Source: SAR324 cluster bacterium
Lineage (GTDB): Bacteria > SAR324 > NAC60-12
Direction of reading: 5' to 3'
Length of the DNA stretch: 12,940 nt
NCBI GenBank assembly: GCA_028822475.1
Contig: JAPKDT010000034.1
Location: forward strand, 1 to 12,940
Shown piece by piece: positions 1-6,913 of the stretch; positions within the stretch are counted from its first letter, which is position 1; each line of letters opens with the position of its first letter. The notes below the pieces were generated by a model. That model ran no database searches, had not been told where the DNA came from, and saw nothing but the letters and a program-made list of their open reading frames with translations. Both the position numbers and the translations under genes were made by a program.

Positions 1-498
1 AAAGCAGTTGAAGAACAGAATGCAGCTGTAATAGCCTTAGAACAAAAGAAGGAATTAGCAAAAGAAAAAAACGAAATAGCGGTGGAACAGGACGCAGATA
101 AAAGCGTTGAGTCACCAAAACCAGTCACCATAATTTCTGCTCCAGAAGAAGAAACTGATATTGCAATTAATGAGATGGAAATGATCTACTTTGACTACGA
201 CAAGAGTGCAATCACTCCCGCCGTTGCAAAGATGATTCAGAATAATTATGAATGGATCTTAGAAAACCCTGATGTTCAGGTTCAATTGGAAGGTCACTGT
301 GATGAGCGGGGTACCAATGAATACAATCTGGCTTTGGGAGAAAGACGCGCGAAAGCTGTCTTTGACCACCTAGTCAGTTTGGGAGCAAACCCATCGCAAT
401 TTACTATGGTCAGTTTTGGTGAAGAACGTCCAGCAGTTTCCGGCAGCAACGAAGTTGCTTGGGCTAAAAATCGGCGTGTAGACTTCACCCGCCTTTAA
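1..498 (+). CDS. pal: Peptidoglycan-associated lipoprotein Pal, 3' part (5' end outside window)
   Basis: The reading frame is open from base 1, so only the last 165 residues are visible; the signal peptide, lipobox and true start lie upstream. A GTG at 82 is in frame but is not a likely start, because charged sequence continues in front of it. The visible part begins with a Lys/Glu/Ala-rich, probably helical linker (residues about 1-40), followed by an OmpA-C domain (about 85-165). The motifs YFDYDKS, GHCDERGT, NLALGERRAKAV and KNRRVDF match Pal closely; the Asp of the DERGT region and the Arg of GERRA correspond to the diaminopimelate-binding pair of the family. Pal anchors the outer membrane to peptidoglycan and works with TolB and TolQRA. 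It sits 40 bases upstream of tolQ on the same strand, so cotranscription is likely. The OmpA-like assignment is secure; Pal rather than another OmpA-C protein is supported by the tolQR neighbours. Confidence 0.93.
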   Translation, partial: KAVEEQNAAVIALEQKKELAKEKNEIAVEQDADKSVESPKPVTIISAPEEETDIAINEMEMIYFDYDKSAITPAVAKMIQNNYEWILENPDVQVQLEGHCDERGTNEYNLALGERRAKAVFDHLVSLGANPSQFTMVSFGEERPAVSGSNEVAWAKNRRVDFTRL

Positions 499-538
499 AA
501 AAATCCACATCGGTCAATAATAGACTTCTCTTAGAATT

Positions 539-1267
539 ATGCTCACCGAATGGTTAGGCGAATCGAGCATAGTCGGGATGGTACTGAGCGGGAGTTTTAT
601 CGCAAAGCTCGTCTTGCTCATTTTAGCCCTGATGTCGGCCCTTTCCTGGGCCGTAATAATTATTAAGACTCTACAGCATATAAATATCCGCAAAGATAAT
701 CAGAAGTTCTACCAAATCTACCTAAACGAATCCAGTCTTAATCAAATCAAAAAAGTATCAGCAGATTTTCCTTATTCTGCTTTTGCATCGATGTACTCTG
801 CCACCTATCAGGAAGCAACCAGAATGAGCCAGCGAATACAGCGCTCAACACCTGACATTAATGAAAACACTTCGATGCTCCCGCATTTTAGTCAGCAACT
901 ACAAAGGGTGATTGAACAGAACATAAATGAAAGATACGCTTTCATAGAAAACCGTTTAAACATTCTGGCAACCATTTCAAGCGCGGCTCCTTTCATCGGA
1001 TTATTCGGAACAGTACTGGGAATTATCAATTCCTTTCAAAGCATAGGAACTTCCGGGGTTACCAGTCTTGCCTCAGTTGCTCCAGGAATTTCAGAAGCAT
1101 TGGTTGCAACCGCAGCAGGTTTACTGGCCGCAATTCCTGCTTTAATGGCCTACAATTATTTCCGTAATCAGACCAGAATTTTAGCAAACACCATGCGTAA
1201 TTACGGCATGGAACTCACTAATCGTTTTGAATGGATAGTACATGGGCAACTCCTGGGATCAAAATGA
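539..1267 (+). CDS. tolQ: TolQ/ExbB-family proton channel subunit, probably TolQ
   Basis: This 242-residue inner-membrane protein has the family's three-helix layout: membrane segments at about 19-42, 143-166 and 183-206, with a cytoplasmic region between the first two. The signature stretches APFIGLFGTVLGI (about 150-162) and ISEALVATAAGLLAAIPAL (about 184-202) are the conserved MotA/TolQ/ExbB core, including the pore-lining threonines. With TolR it forms the proton-driven motor that energises the Tol-Pal system for envelope constriction and integrity. The name TolQ rather than ExbB follows from pal directly upstream and tolR downstream. No clear Shine-Dalgarno sequence precedes the ATG at 539. 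The 3' end overlaps tolR by 26 bases. Confidence 0.92.
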   Translation: MLTEWLGESSIVGMVLSGSFIAKLVLLILALMSALSWAVIIIKTLQHINIRKDNQKFYQIYLNESSLNQIKKVSADFPYSAFASMYSATYQEATRMSQRIQRSTPDINENTSMLPHFSQQLQRVIEQNINERYAFIENRLNILATISSAAPFIGLFGTVLGIINSFQSIGTSGVTSLASVAPGISEALVATAAGLLAAIPALMAYNYFRNQTRILANTMRNYGMELTNRFEWIVHGQLLGSK

Positions 1268-1679
1268 ACCACTGAGCGAAATAAACGTTACTCCTTTTGT
1301 AGACGTTCTACTTGTCTTGTTGATTATCTTCATGGTAACTGCTCCGATAGTAAACCATGTGATTCAGGTGGATCTGCCTGAAGACAGTTACAACCAAGAC
1401 AAAATGAAACCCATGCAGGAACCTCTGCGGTTGGTGATTGACAAATCTGGAGTTTTGTATTTAGGCAACACCCGTATCGGAGGGAGTAATGAGGACGAGA
1501 GTCAGAGAGTGCTTACGGATAAGATCAAACAATGGACCAAGGGTCAGAAACAACCGTGGCTGGTTGATGTCGAAGCTGACGAAAAAGTAGCTTACGGGTC
1601 AATTGTTCCGGTCATTGCAAGACTCAAAGAACTAAAAGTCAGCATGAACCTGGTGATTCGACCCAAAGCAAGGAAATAG
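1242..1679 (+). CDS. tolR: TolR/ExbD-family biopolymer transport protein, probably TolR
   Basis: The product has 145 residues: a short cytoplasmic N-terminus, one membrane helix at about 19-37 and a periplasmic domain to the C-terminus. The sequence SEINVTPFVDVLLVLLIIF (residues 12-30) is the family signature, and D21 matches the membrane aspartate that carries protons in TolR/ExbD. The ATG at 1242 lies inside the tolQ gene and is the only sensible start, since the conserved SEINVTP segment begins 11 codons later; the ATG at 1264 that overlaps the tolQ stop is in another frame and ends after three codons. The protein works with TolQ as a proton-driven motor. No tolA follows; the next gene converges from the opposite strand after 9 bases. 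Confidence 0.92.
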   Translation: MGNSWDQNEPLSEINVTPFVDVLLVLLIIFMVTAPIVNHVIQVDLPEDSYNQDKMKPMQEPLRLVIDKSGVLYLGNTRIGGSNEDESQRVLTDKIKQWTKGQKQPWLVDVEADEKVAYGSIVPVIARLKELKVSMNLVIRPKARK

Positions 1680-1688
1680 TACCTGCGT

Positions 1689-1907
1689 TCAGCTGTTTTC
1701 CTCTTTTATATCAGCGTTATCTTCTCTTATTACAGTAGTATTTTTATCAATTTTTGTTTGATCTTCTTTGTTTTTCTTGGTCGCGCTTTTAAAATTAGTA
1801 ATCATTCCGCCAAGTCCCTCACCAATTAGAGGCAAGCGTTTTGCTCCAAATAAAACAACTATAATTGCCAAAACTATTAAAAGTTCCCAAATGCCTAAAC
1901 CAAACAT
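1689..1907 (-). CDS. tatA: Sec-independent translocase subunit TatA (TatA/E family)
   Basis: This 72-residue protein has the complete TatA architecture: a very short periplasmic N-terminus, a membrane helix at about 5-20, the conserved Phe-Gly hinge (F20-G21), an amphipathic helix (about 24-42, containing LPLIGEGLGG) and a charged unstructured tail. TatA multimers form the pathway by which the TatBC receptor exports folded proteins bearing twin-arginine signals across the inner membrane. Length and the short N-terminus favour TatA/E over TatB. The start is well supported by an AGGAG sequence 8 bases upstream. No tatB or tatC lies in the window. The gene ends 9 bases from tolR, tail to tail, and is divergent from the fliN-like gene. 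Confidence 0.93.
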   Translation of the reverse strand: MFGLGIWELLIVLAIIVVLFGAKRLPLIGEGLGGMITNFKSATKKNKEDQTKIDKNTTVIREDNADIKEENS

Positions 1908-1915
1908 AATGTACG

Positions 1916-1920
1916 CTCCT
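1916..1920 (-). promoter_or_regulatory. Shine-Dalgarno sequence of tatA
   Basis: On the minus strand this reads AGGAG, 8 bases before the tatA ATG. It is one of the few strong ribosome binding sites in the window and fixes the tatA start. Confidence 0.8.
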
Positions 1921-1925
1921 GCTTA

Positions 1926-1954
1926 TTGTGTCATGGCCCCTTAGGCCGTATAAT
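1926..1954 (+). promoter_or_regulatory. Candidate sigma-70-type promoter for the fliN-like gene
   Basis: A perfect -10 hexamer TATAAT (1949-1954) lies 17 bases after TTGTGT (1926-1931), which matches TTGACA at four of six positions. The spacer holds the interrupted inverted repeat GGCC-CCTTA-GGCC (1935-1947), which could be a small operator or chance. Transcription would begin near 1961 and leave a leader of about 90 bases before the ATG at 2051. Read by eye only. Confidence 0.4.
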
Positions 1955-1988
1955 GTGAATTGATCTTATAGTTAATCGAATTCATCTG

Positions 1989-2017
1989 ATAATCGCAAGA
2001 TTAATGAAACAAGTCAA
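1989..2017 (-). promoter_or_regulatory. Candidate sigma-70-type promoter for tatA
   Basis: On the minus strand TTGACT (2017-2012, five of six matches to TTGACA) is followed after 17 bases by GATTAT (1994-1989, four of six matches to TATAAT). Transcription would begin near 1982, about 75 bases ahead of tatA. It would face the candidate fliN promoter at 1926-1954, so that the two 5' leaders overlap. Confidence 0.35.
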
Positions 2018-2050
2018 CCTACGATAATTAGCTTAATAAAATGAACCTCC

Positions 2051-2347
2051 ATGAACGCAGAAACTCCTGAGCAAGTATCCACACTACACAAACTTAAATT
2101 TTTGGCAGATGCGTCACATGTAATGCAGGCTGAAATTGCCCGCACAGACATTTCCCTGAATGAGGTAATGCTCTGGAAACAAGGAACAGTGGTCGAGCTG
2201 GACAAGATTGCAGGTTCTACGATAGACGTTTTAATCGGCGACCGTTTAATTGCCCGCGGAGAGGTCGTGGTGATCAATGACCGTTTTGGTGTCAGGATCA
2301 GCGAAATCACACATCCTGACGAAAAACCAAAATCCGGCTGGAAATAG
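2051..2347 (+). CDS. fliN: FliN-like flagellar motor switch protein (SpoA domain)
   Basis: The product has 98 residues and consists almost only of a SpoA/FliN C-terminal domain (about 22-88). The pattern is typical: a hydrophobic VMQAEIARTDISLNEVMLW helix-strand, then G-TVVELDK, then IGDRLIARGEVVVINDRFGVRI, the family's conserved strand-turn-strand ending. FliN sits at the base of the flagellar C-ring and, with FliM and FliG, controls rotation direction and export of flagellar subunits; type III secretion homologues have the same fold. It is shorter than the roughly 130-residue E. coli protein because the N-terminal extension is largely missing. No other flagellar or type III gene lies in the window. 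There is no convincing Shine-Dalgarno sequence; an ATG at 2041 is out of frame and ends after nine codons. The SpoA fold is secure, flagellar rather than secretion use is likely. Confidence 0.82.
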   Translation: MNAETPEQVSTLHKLKFLADASHVMQAEIARTDISLNEVMLWKQGTVVELDKIAGSTIDVLIGDRLIARGEVVVINDRFGVRISEITHPDEKPKSGWK

Positions 2348-2397
2348 TTTTTCTCTTAAAACCAGTTGCTATCCCCTCATTCAGCCACTGATTGAAT

Positions 2398-3681
2398 TCA
2401 ATCTCCCCGTAATGCCTTTCGAAATGCACCGGCAGTTCGTTCCAAATCTTCTTCAGAATGGGCAGTTGAGACGAAAAGCGATTCAAATGCTGAGGGAGCC
2501 AGATAGATTCCCTGTTTCAGCATACTCCTGAAAAAACGGGTGAACTGCTCTGTATCAGTCTTGAGTGCCTGCTGATAATTTTGGACAGGTTCTGCAGAAA
2601 AGAAAAATCCGAACATGCTGCCCATGGCCTGCGTTTGAAGCGGAACTCCAGCAGATTCAGCTGCTGCTTTAAACTCTGCTGATAGCCATGCTGTTTTTTG
2701 ACCAAGTTCCGGATAAGGATTCTGTTCTTTTAAAATTCCCAGAGTAGTTAACCCCGCGGCGACAGCAAGTGGATTACCGGACAGTGTTCCTGCCTGATAA
2801 ACAGGACCTGCAGGGGCAACCTGAAGCATGATATCCTGACGTCCTCCATATGCACCAACTGGCAGCCCTCCACCAATTACTTTACCGAAAATGCTCATGT
2901 CCGGAACTATACTAAAGATCTTTTGAGCCCCTCCGTAATCAACACGGAACCCGCTCATTACTTCATCGAAAATCAGCAAAATACCCTCACGGTCGCAAAG
3001 TTCACGCAAACCTTGTAAAAATCCGTGTTCCGGAGGGATCATCCCCATATTTCCGGCCACAGGTTCCAAAATTACGGCGGCAATCTCCCCGGAATTTTCT
3101 TCCGCCAGTTTGATGACAGATGCCAGATCATTAAATTTCGCCTGCAGAGTCAGTTCTACAAAAGCAGCAGGAACTCCTGGAGAATCCGGAATCCCTAAAG
3201 TCATTGCTCCGGATCCCGCCTGAACAAGCAGTGCATCAACACTACCGTGATAACAGCCTTCGAATTTAATAATTTTATCACGCCCTGTGTAACCTCGGGC
3301 TACTCTCAGAGCAGCCATTGAAGCTTCTGTGCCTGAATTAACCAAACGCAGCATTTCCACACTTGGCACTGCTTCACAGACCATCTCCGCCAACTGAATT
3401 TCACCTTCAGTTGGAGCGCCAAATGATGTTCCACTCCGGAGAGTTTCTTCAAGTTTCCGAACAACTTCAGCATGAGCATGGCCTAAAATCATTGGCCCCC
3501 ATGAGCCGACATAGTCAATATATTCGTTGCCGTCCACGTCAAAGAGTTTTGAACCCTTAGCACGTTTGATAAAAAGAGGATTCATCTTTACGGATTTGAA
3601 GGCACGTACAGGACTGTTTACTCCACCCGGAATACTTTGTTGCGCACGTGAAAATAATTGTGTGGATTTTGTAATCTGCAT
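2398..3681 (-). CDS. hemL: Glutamate-1-semialdehyde 2,1-aminomutase
   Basis: HemL converts glutamate-1-semialdehyde to 5-aminolevulinate, the second step of the C5 route to heme and other tetrapyrroles, in the cytoplasm. The 427 residues match the family's usual length. The class III aminotransferase fold is visible throughout: SIPGGVNSPVRAF near the start, NSGTEASMAALRVARG (115-130, phosphate binding), FEGCYHGSVDALLV (140-153), LIFDEVMSGFR (236-246, with D239 binding the PLP ring) and FGKVIGGGLPVGAYGG (265-280), where K267 is the Schiff-base lysine. The GSVDALLV and VYQAGTLSGNP segments are typical of HemL rather than of ordinary aminotransferases. Its presence implies the C5 pathway rather than a glycine-using ALA synthase. 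It is a single gene convergent with fliN. The ATG at 3681 is supported by the conserved N-terminus, but no clear Shine-Dalgarno is seen. Confidence 0.97.
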   Translation of the reverse strand: MQITKSTQLFSRAQQSIPGGVNSPVRAFKSVKMNPLFIKRAKGSKLFDVDGNEYIDYVGSWGPMILGHAHAEVVRKLEETLRSGTSFGAPTEGEIQLAEMVCEAVPSVEMLRLVNSGTEASMAALRVARGYTGRDKIIKFEGCYHGSVDALLVQAGSGAMTLGIPDSPGVPAAFVELTLQAKFNDLASVIKLAEENSGEIAAVILEPVAGNMGMIPPEHGFLQGLRELCDREGILLIFDEVMSGFRVDYGGAQKIFSIVPDMSIFGKVIGGGLPVGAYGGRQDIMLQVAPAGPVYQAGTLSGNPLAVAAGLTTLGILKEQNPYPELGQKTAWLSAEFKAAAESAGVPLQTQAMGSMFGFFFSAEPVQNYQQALKTDTEQFTRFFRSMLKQGIYLAPSAFESLFVSTAHSEEDLERTAGAFRKALRGD

Positions 3682-3820
3682 GAAGGTTGCACTTAAGGTA
3701 TAAGGTTAAAAATAGATTTTTTCTCGACTGAAAATTTTTAGTCTGCATGAATACAAGATTGCTGTTATTGCTAGTTTGGAGAACGACTCTAGAGTTGTCA
3801 AGCCTACATTAAACAAAATA

Positions 3821-4141
3821 ATGCCGCGTATAATTTTATCAGCCTTTTTTTGCATCATTTTATTCAACGGGTGTACCTCAACTGCTGAGAATATAAAAAC
3901 GTCATATGATCCTGACTACAAAGTACTGGATCGTGGAAAACTTGATGTTATTGTTAAAAGCCGAGCCTGCGCATTAATTGCTGAAGATGCAGTTTCAGGA
4001 GCAAAACGTAATGCGGAGTTTCATCTGCGGAGCGTCATTGGGGCCCAAAATCACCGCAGAGAATTTCAGGAAGTTACGCGCTACAAAGAAGGTCAGAAAA
4101 TCTGTGTGGAAATGAGCGTAGCCGCTTTACCTCCTTTATAA
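3821..4141 (+). CDS. Small putative lipoprotein of unknown function
   Basis: I do not recognise this 106-residue protein. The frame extends back to a TTG at 3776, but the ATG at 3821 gives a natural secretion signal: a basic start, a hydrophobic core at about 4-15 and Cys18 in FNGC, a non-ideal lipobox (Phe at -3, Asn at -2, Gly at -1). The mature part is polar and contains two more cysteines in RAC (residue 52) and KIC (residue 94), a helical stretch with AKRNAEFHLRS and a final CVEMSVAALPPL. The layout of a helix rich in Ala/Arg/Glu followed by a strand resembles small envelope lipoproteins in general, but no family can be named. No good ribosome binding site is visible for either start. 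It is divergent from hemL and upstream of lon, with 196 bases in between, so it is probably a separate unit. Confidence 0.6.
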   Translation: MPRIILSAFFCIILFNGCTSTAENIKTSYDPDYKVLDRGKLDVIVKSRACALIAEDAVSGAKRNAEFHLRSVIGAQNHRREFQEVTRYKEGQKICVEMSVAALPPL

Positions 4142-4178
4142 AAGCATGCTCATAATTATACTAAAGGACCTTGAATAC

Positions 4179-4207
4179 TTGCTATTTGAAGATCTTATCG
4201 ATAAAAT
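4179..4207 (+). promoter_or_regulatory. Candidate sigma-70-type promoter for lon
   Basis: TTGCTA (4179-4184) and TAAAAT (4202-4207) are separated by exactly 17 bases, matching the housekeeping consensus at four and five of six positions. Transcription would start near 4214, leaving a leader of about 125 bases before the lon ATG. Confidence 0.4.
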
Positions 4208-4327
4208 ATAAAAATGCGTTCAGAGTTGGTAGTCTGTGATTTATAAAATAGTACCATGATTCTGACAGTTTGCTAACTTTTGCAAAATCCAAGCATCTTT
4301 GCGGACTTCACTCACCTAACTCAATAA

Positions 4328-4334
4328 AAGGAAG
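4328..4334 (+). promoter_or_regulatory. Shine-Dalgarno sequence of lon
   Basis: AAGGAAG lies three bases before the ATG at 4338, with the GGA core 5 bases away. It supports this start for Lon. Confidence 0.65.
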
Positions 4335-4337
4335 TTT

Positions 4338-6794
4338 ATGCCCGGCGGAACCCAGGAAAAATCTACTGGACCAAATCAAATTGCGCTGCCTATGCTGCCA
4401 ATGCGTGATATCGTGGTCTTTCCTCAGATGACAGCACCTTTTTTCATCGGCCGTGCTCTTTCTATTGCCTCTCTCGAAAAAGCCCTTGAAGGTGACCGTC
4501 AGATTTTTGTGGTTGCTCAAGAAGACCCACTGATTGAAGAGCCTGAGGCAAAAGATCTGTTTCGAGTAGGAACTATAGGTAAAGTTTTGCAGATTATGCG
4601 ACTCCATAACGGGACTATAAAAGCGCTCTTTGAGGCAAAAACAAGAGGCCGCCTGATTGAAGCTCACATGGACGAACCACATTTTGCCGCAATTGTAGAA
4701 CCAATCGCTGAAGAAACTTCTGATGCACCTGAACTGCATGCCCTCAGCAAGAATGTCCGTGCTGAATTCAAACGTTACCTTAAGGATGTGAAACGTCGAA
4801 CAGAAGGTATCGAAAAACTGTCCATTGATTCAGAAGATCCAAACATTCTGGCAGACCGTATTGCTCCTCTGCTGAACATGGATTTGCAGAAAAAACAGGC
4901 CTTGCTGGAAAACAATGATCCAAAAAAACGGTTGGAAATTGTTTATGGTAGAATGCTTGAAGAAAAGGAATTTAAGAAAGTTGAGCGAAAACTAAAGGAA
5001 CGTGTACAGGGACAAATAGGCCGGACACAGAAAGAATACTACCTCAATGAGCAGGTCAAAGCCATCCAGAAAGAATTAGGTCAAGGTGAAGACGGTAAAG
5101 CGGAAATGGAAGAGTACGCTAAGAAGATAGAGGAAATGGAACTTTCTGTAGAAGCCAGAGAGATGGCAGAAAAAGAACTGCAGAAACTGAAGATGATGCC
5201 CTCGATGTCTTCTGAAGCAAATGTTGTCAGGAATTACCTAGAGTGGCTGCTGAGCATGCCGTGGGCAGAAAAGACGGAAGATAATTTTGACCTCGAAAAA
5301 GCAGAAAAAGTGCTGGACGCGCGACATTACGGATTAGAGAAAGTCAAAGAACGTATTATTGAATACCTTGCTGTGGCTCAACAGGTAGGCAAGATGAAAG
5401 GACCTATTATTTGTCTGGTAGGACCTCCTGGTGTCGGTAAAACATCACTGGCGCGTTCTGTTGCAGAAGCATTAGGCAGAAAATTTGCGCATGTGAGTCT
5501 CGGCGGAGTACGTGACGAAGCTGAAATAAGAGGACACCGACGGACATATATCGGTGCAATGCCCGGAAAAGTGATTCAATCTTTAAGGAAAGTAAAAAAT
5601 AAAAATCCGCTGCTGCTTTTTGATGAAATCGACAAAATGTCCTACGGCGTCATGGGTGATCCTGCTGCTGCCTTACTGGAAGTTCTCGACCCTGAACAGA
5701 ATCATACTTTCATGGACCACTATCTGGAAGTAGAGTTTGATATTTCGGATGTCTTATTTTTCTGTACAGCCAATGTTCAACAGAATATCCCGCCTGCGCT
5801 TAAAGACCGGATGGAAATTATCCGTCTCTCCGGTTACACGGAACTGGAAAAAGAACACATCGCAAGTGAACATCTGCTGCCTAAACAAATAACTGAAAAT
5901 GGACTGACTTCAAAACAAATTCAGTTCCAGCATAAAGCGATTTTGAATATTATACGTGGTTATACCCGAGAAGCAGGAGTACGTAATCTTGAGCGTGAAA
6001 TCGCAAAAACATGCCGTAAAGTAGCAACCCAGTTGGTAAAGAAAACAAATCTCAGTAAAGTAGTTGTAACGCCAAATCGTGTGCAGAAATTTCTGGGCGT
6101 ACAGCGTTACAAATACGGTAAAGCAGAAGAACATAATGAAATCGGTACCACATGCGGATTAGCCTGGACAGAGGCTGGAGGTGAGCTTTTAGTGACTGAA
6201 GTGAATATAATGAAGGGTACAGGTAAATTGCAGTTGACAGGAAAACTAGGCGATGTCATGAAAGAATCAGCGCAGGCCGCCCTAAGTTATGTACGTAAAA
6301 ACGCAAATCAGCTGGGAATTTATTCTTCAGTTTTTGAAAAGACTGATATTCACATTCACGTACCTGCGGGAGCAGTTCCGAAGGATGGACCTTCTGCAGG
6401 AGTAACCATTGCTACTTCTTTAGTCAGCGCGTTTACTTCCATTCCTGTCCGCAGTGATGTAGCGATGACCGGTGAAATCACACTGCGTGGTAAAGTTCTT
6501 GCGATTGGCGGTTTGAAAGAAAAACTCCTGGCAGCCAAGCGAGGAATCATCTCCACTGTCATGATTCCGCAGAATAACGAAAAAAATCTCAGCGAAGTCC
6601 CGGATGAAATTCTAAAGGGTTTAGTAGTCCATCCCGTAAAATCAATTGAAGAAGTCCTGAAAGTTGCACTGGCTCAGTTGCCAACTCCTGTCATAGAAGC
6701 TGAGGCTGCAGAAACAAATGAAACTGGAAGTACGGAAGTTGCTATTCTTCCTCAAGCAGATGTACCTGAATCACCGCGAACTTATGATGCATAA
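4338..6794 (+). CDS. lon: ATP-dependent protease Lon (La, LonA type)
   Basis: Lon is a cytoplasmic hexameric AAA+ protease that unfolds and degrades damaged and short-lived regulatory proteins. All domains are present in the 818 residues: the N-terminal substrate-binding LAN domain (about 15-210, starting ALPMLPMRDIVVFP), a helical coiled segment (about 210-310), the AAA+ module with Walker A GPPGVGKT (362-369) and Walker B LLLFDEID (425-432), and the protease domain (about 600-785). The catalytic dyad is S686 in PKDGPSAG and K729 in GGLKEKLLAAKRG, 43 residues apart as in E. coli Lon. The acidic tail (about 785-818, rich in Glu, Ala and Thr) is variable and unlikely to be catalytic. The start is supported by AAGGAAG. 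It is the first of four genes on this strand, but 119 bases separate it from the next. Confidence 0.98.
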   Translation: MPGGTQEKSTGPNQIALPMLPMRDIVVFPQMTAPFFIGRALSIASLEKALEGDRQIFVVAQEDPLIEEPEAKDLFRVGTIGKVLQIMRLHNGTIKALFEAKTRGRLIEAHMDEPHFAAIVEPIAEETSDAPELHALSKNVRAEFKRYLKDVKRRTEGIEKLSIDSEDPNILADRIAPLLNMDLQKKQALLENNDPKKRLEIVYGRMLEEKEFKKVERKLKERVQGQIGRTQKEYYLNEQVKAIQKELGQGEDGKAEMEEYAKKIEEMELSVEAREMAEKELQKLKMMPSMSSEANVVRNYLEWLLSMPWAEKTEDNFDLEKAEKVLDARHYGLEKVKERIIEYLAVAQQVGKMKGPIICLVGPPGVGKTSLARSVAEALGRKFAHVSLGGVRDEAEIRGHRRTYIGAMPGKVIQSLRKVKNKNPLLLFDEIDKMSYGVMGDPAAALLEVLDPEQNHTFMDHYLEVEFDISDVLFFCTANVQQNIPPALKDRMEIIRLSGYTELEKEHIASEHLLPKQITENGLTSKQIQFQHKAILNIIRGYTREAGVRNLEREIAKTCRKVATQLVKKTNLSKVVVTPNRVQKFLGVQRYKYGKAEEHNEIGTTCGLAWTEAGGELLVTEVNIMKGTGKLQLTGKLGDVMKESAQAALSYVRKNANQLGIYSSVFEKTDIHIHVPAGAVPKDGPSAGVTIATSLVSAFTSIPVRSDVAMTGEITLRGKVLAIGGLKEKLLAAKRGIISTVMIPQNNEKNLSEVPDEILKGLVVHPVKSIEEVLKVALAQLPTPVIEAEAAETNETGSTEVAILPQADVPESPRTYDA

Positions 6795-6862
6795 TCATAA
6801 AATATGCGACTGAAGACAGAGTACAATTTACAACAGAAATTAACTCACAACTCGAAACAGCC

Positions 6863-6882
6863 TGACGGCATTGATGCCGTTA
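6863..6882 (+). other. Perfect stem-loop between lon and the R3H gene
   Basis: ACGGCAT (6865-6871) and ATGCCGT (6874-6880) are perfect inverted repeats around TG, extended outward by a G-T wobble and a T-A pair. With a realistic loop of six bases the stem is about five to seven pairs. Only TTATTGTTG follows, not a run of T, so it is a poor rho-independent terminator. It could be a weak terminator, an mRNA-stability structure behind lon, or an element in the leader of the R3H gene. Confidence 0.35.
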
Positions 6883-6913
6883 TTGTTGCGGAATAAGCTT
6901 AAAAGCGAAAAAC

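Larger units (their letters stand above)
4142..4337 (+). other. Intergenic region upstream of lon
   Basis: These 196 bases are A/T-rich and hold no gene that I can support. They contain the candidate lon promoter (4179-4207) and the lon ribosome binding site. A CTTGAA at 4169-4174 recalls the heat-shock -35 element, but no C-rich -10 follows at the expected distance, so a sigma-32 promoter is not supported. I see no rho-independent terminator for the preceding gene. Confidence 0.5.

Noticed and set aside
1264..1275. ATGA overlap at the tolQ stop as a tolR start
   Set aside because: That ATG is in another frame and reaches a stop after three codons; tolR begins at 1242.
2014..2310. 98-codon minus-strand open frame opposite fliN
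   Set aside because: It mirrors the FliN-like gene, which has a recognisable SpoA domain; the antisense product has none.
3776..3820. TTG at 3776 as the start of the small lipoprotein gene
   Set aside because: It would place 15 polar residues before the signal sequence, and no ribosome binding site supports it; the ATG at 3821 gives a normal lipoprotein signal.
4169..4200. Heat-shock (sigma-32) promoter upstream of lon
   Set aside because: CTTGAA is present, but no CCCCAT-like -10 lies 11-15 bases downstream; the housekeeping match at 4179-4207 is better.
4308..4739. 143-codon open frame on the minus strand opposite the lon start
   Set aside because: It is antisense to the conserved Lon N-terminal domain and its translation shows no domain-like pattern.
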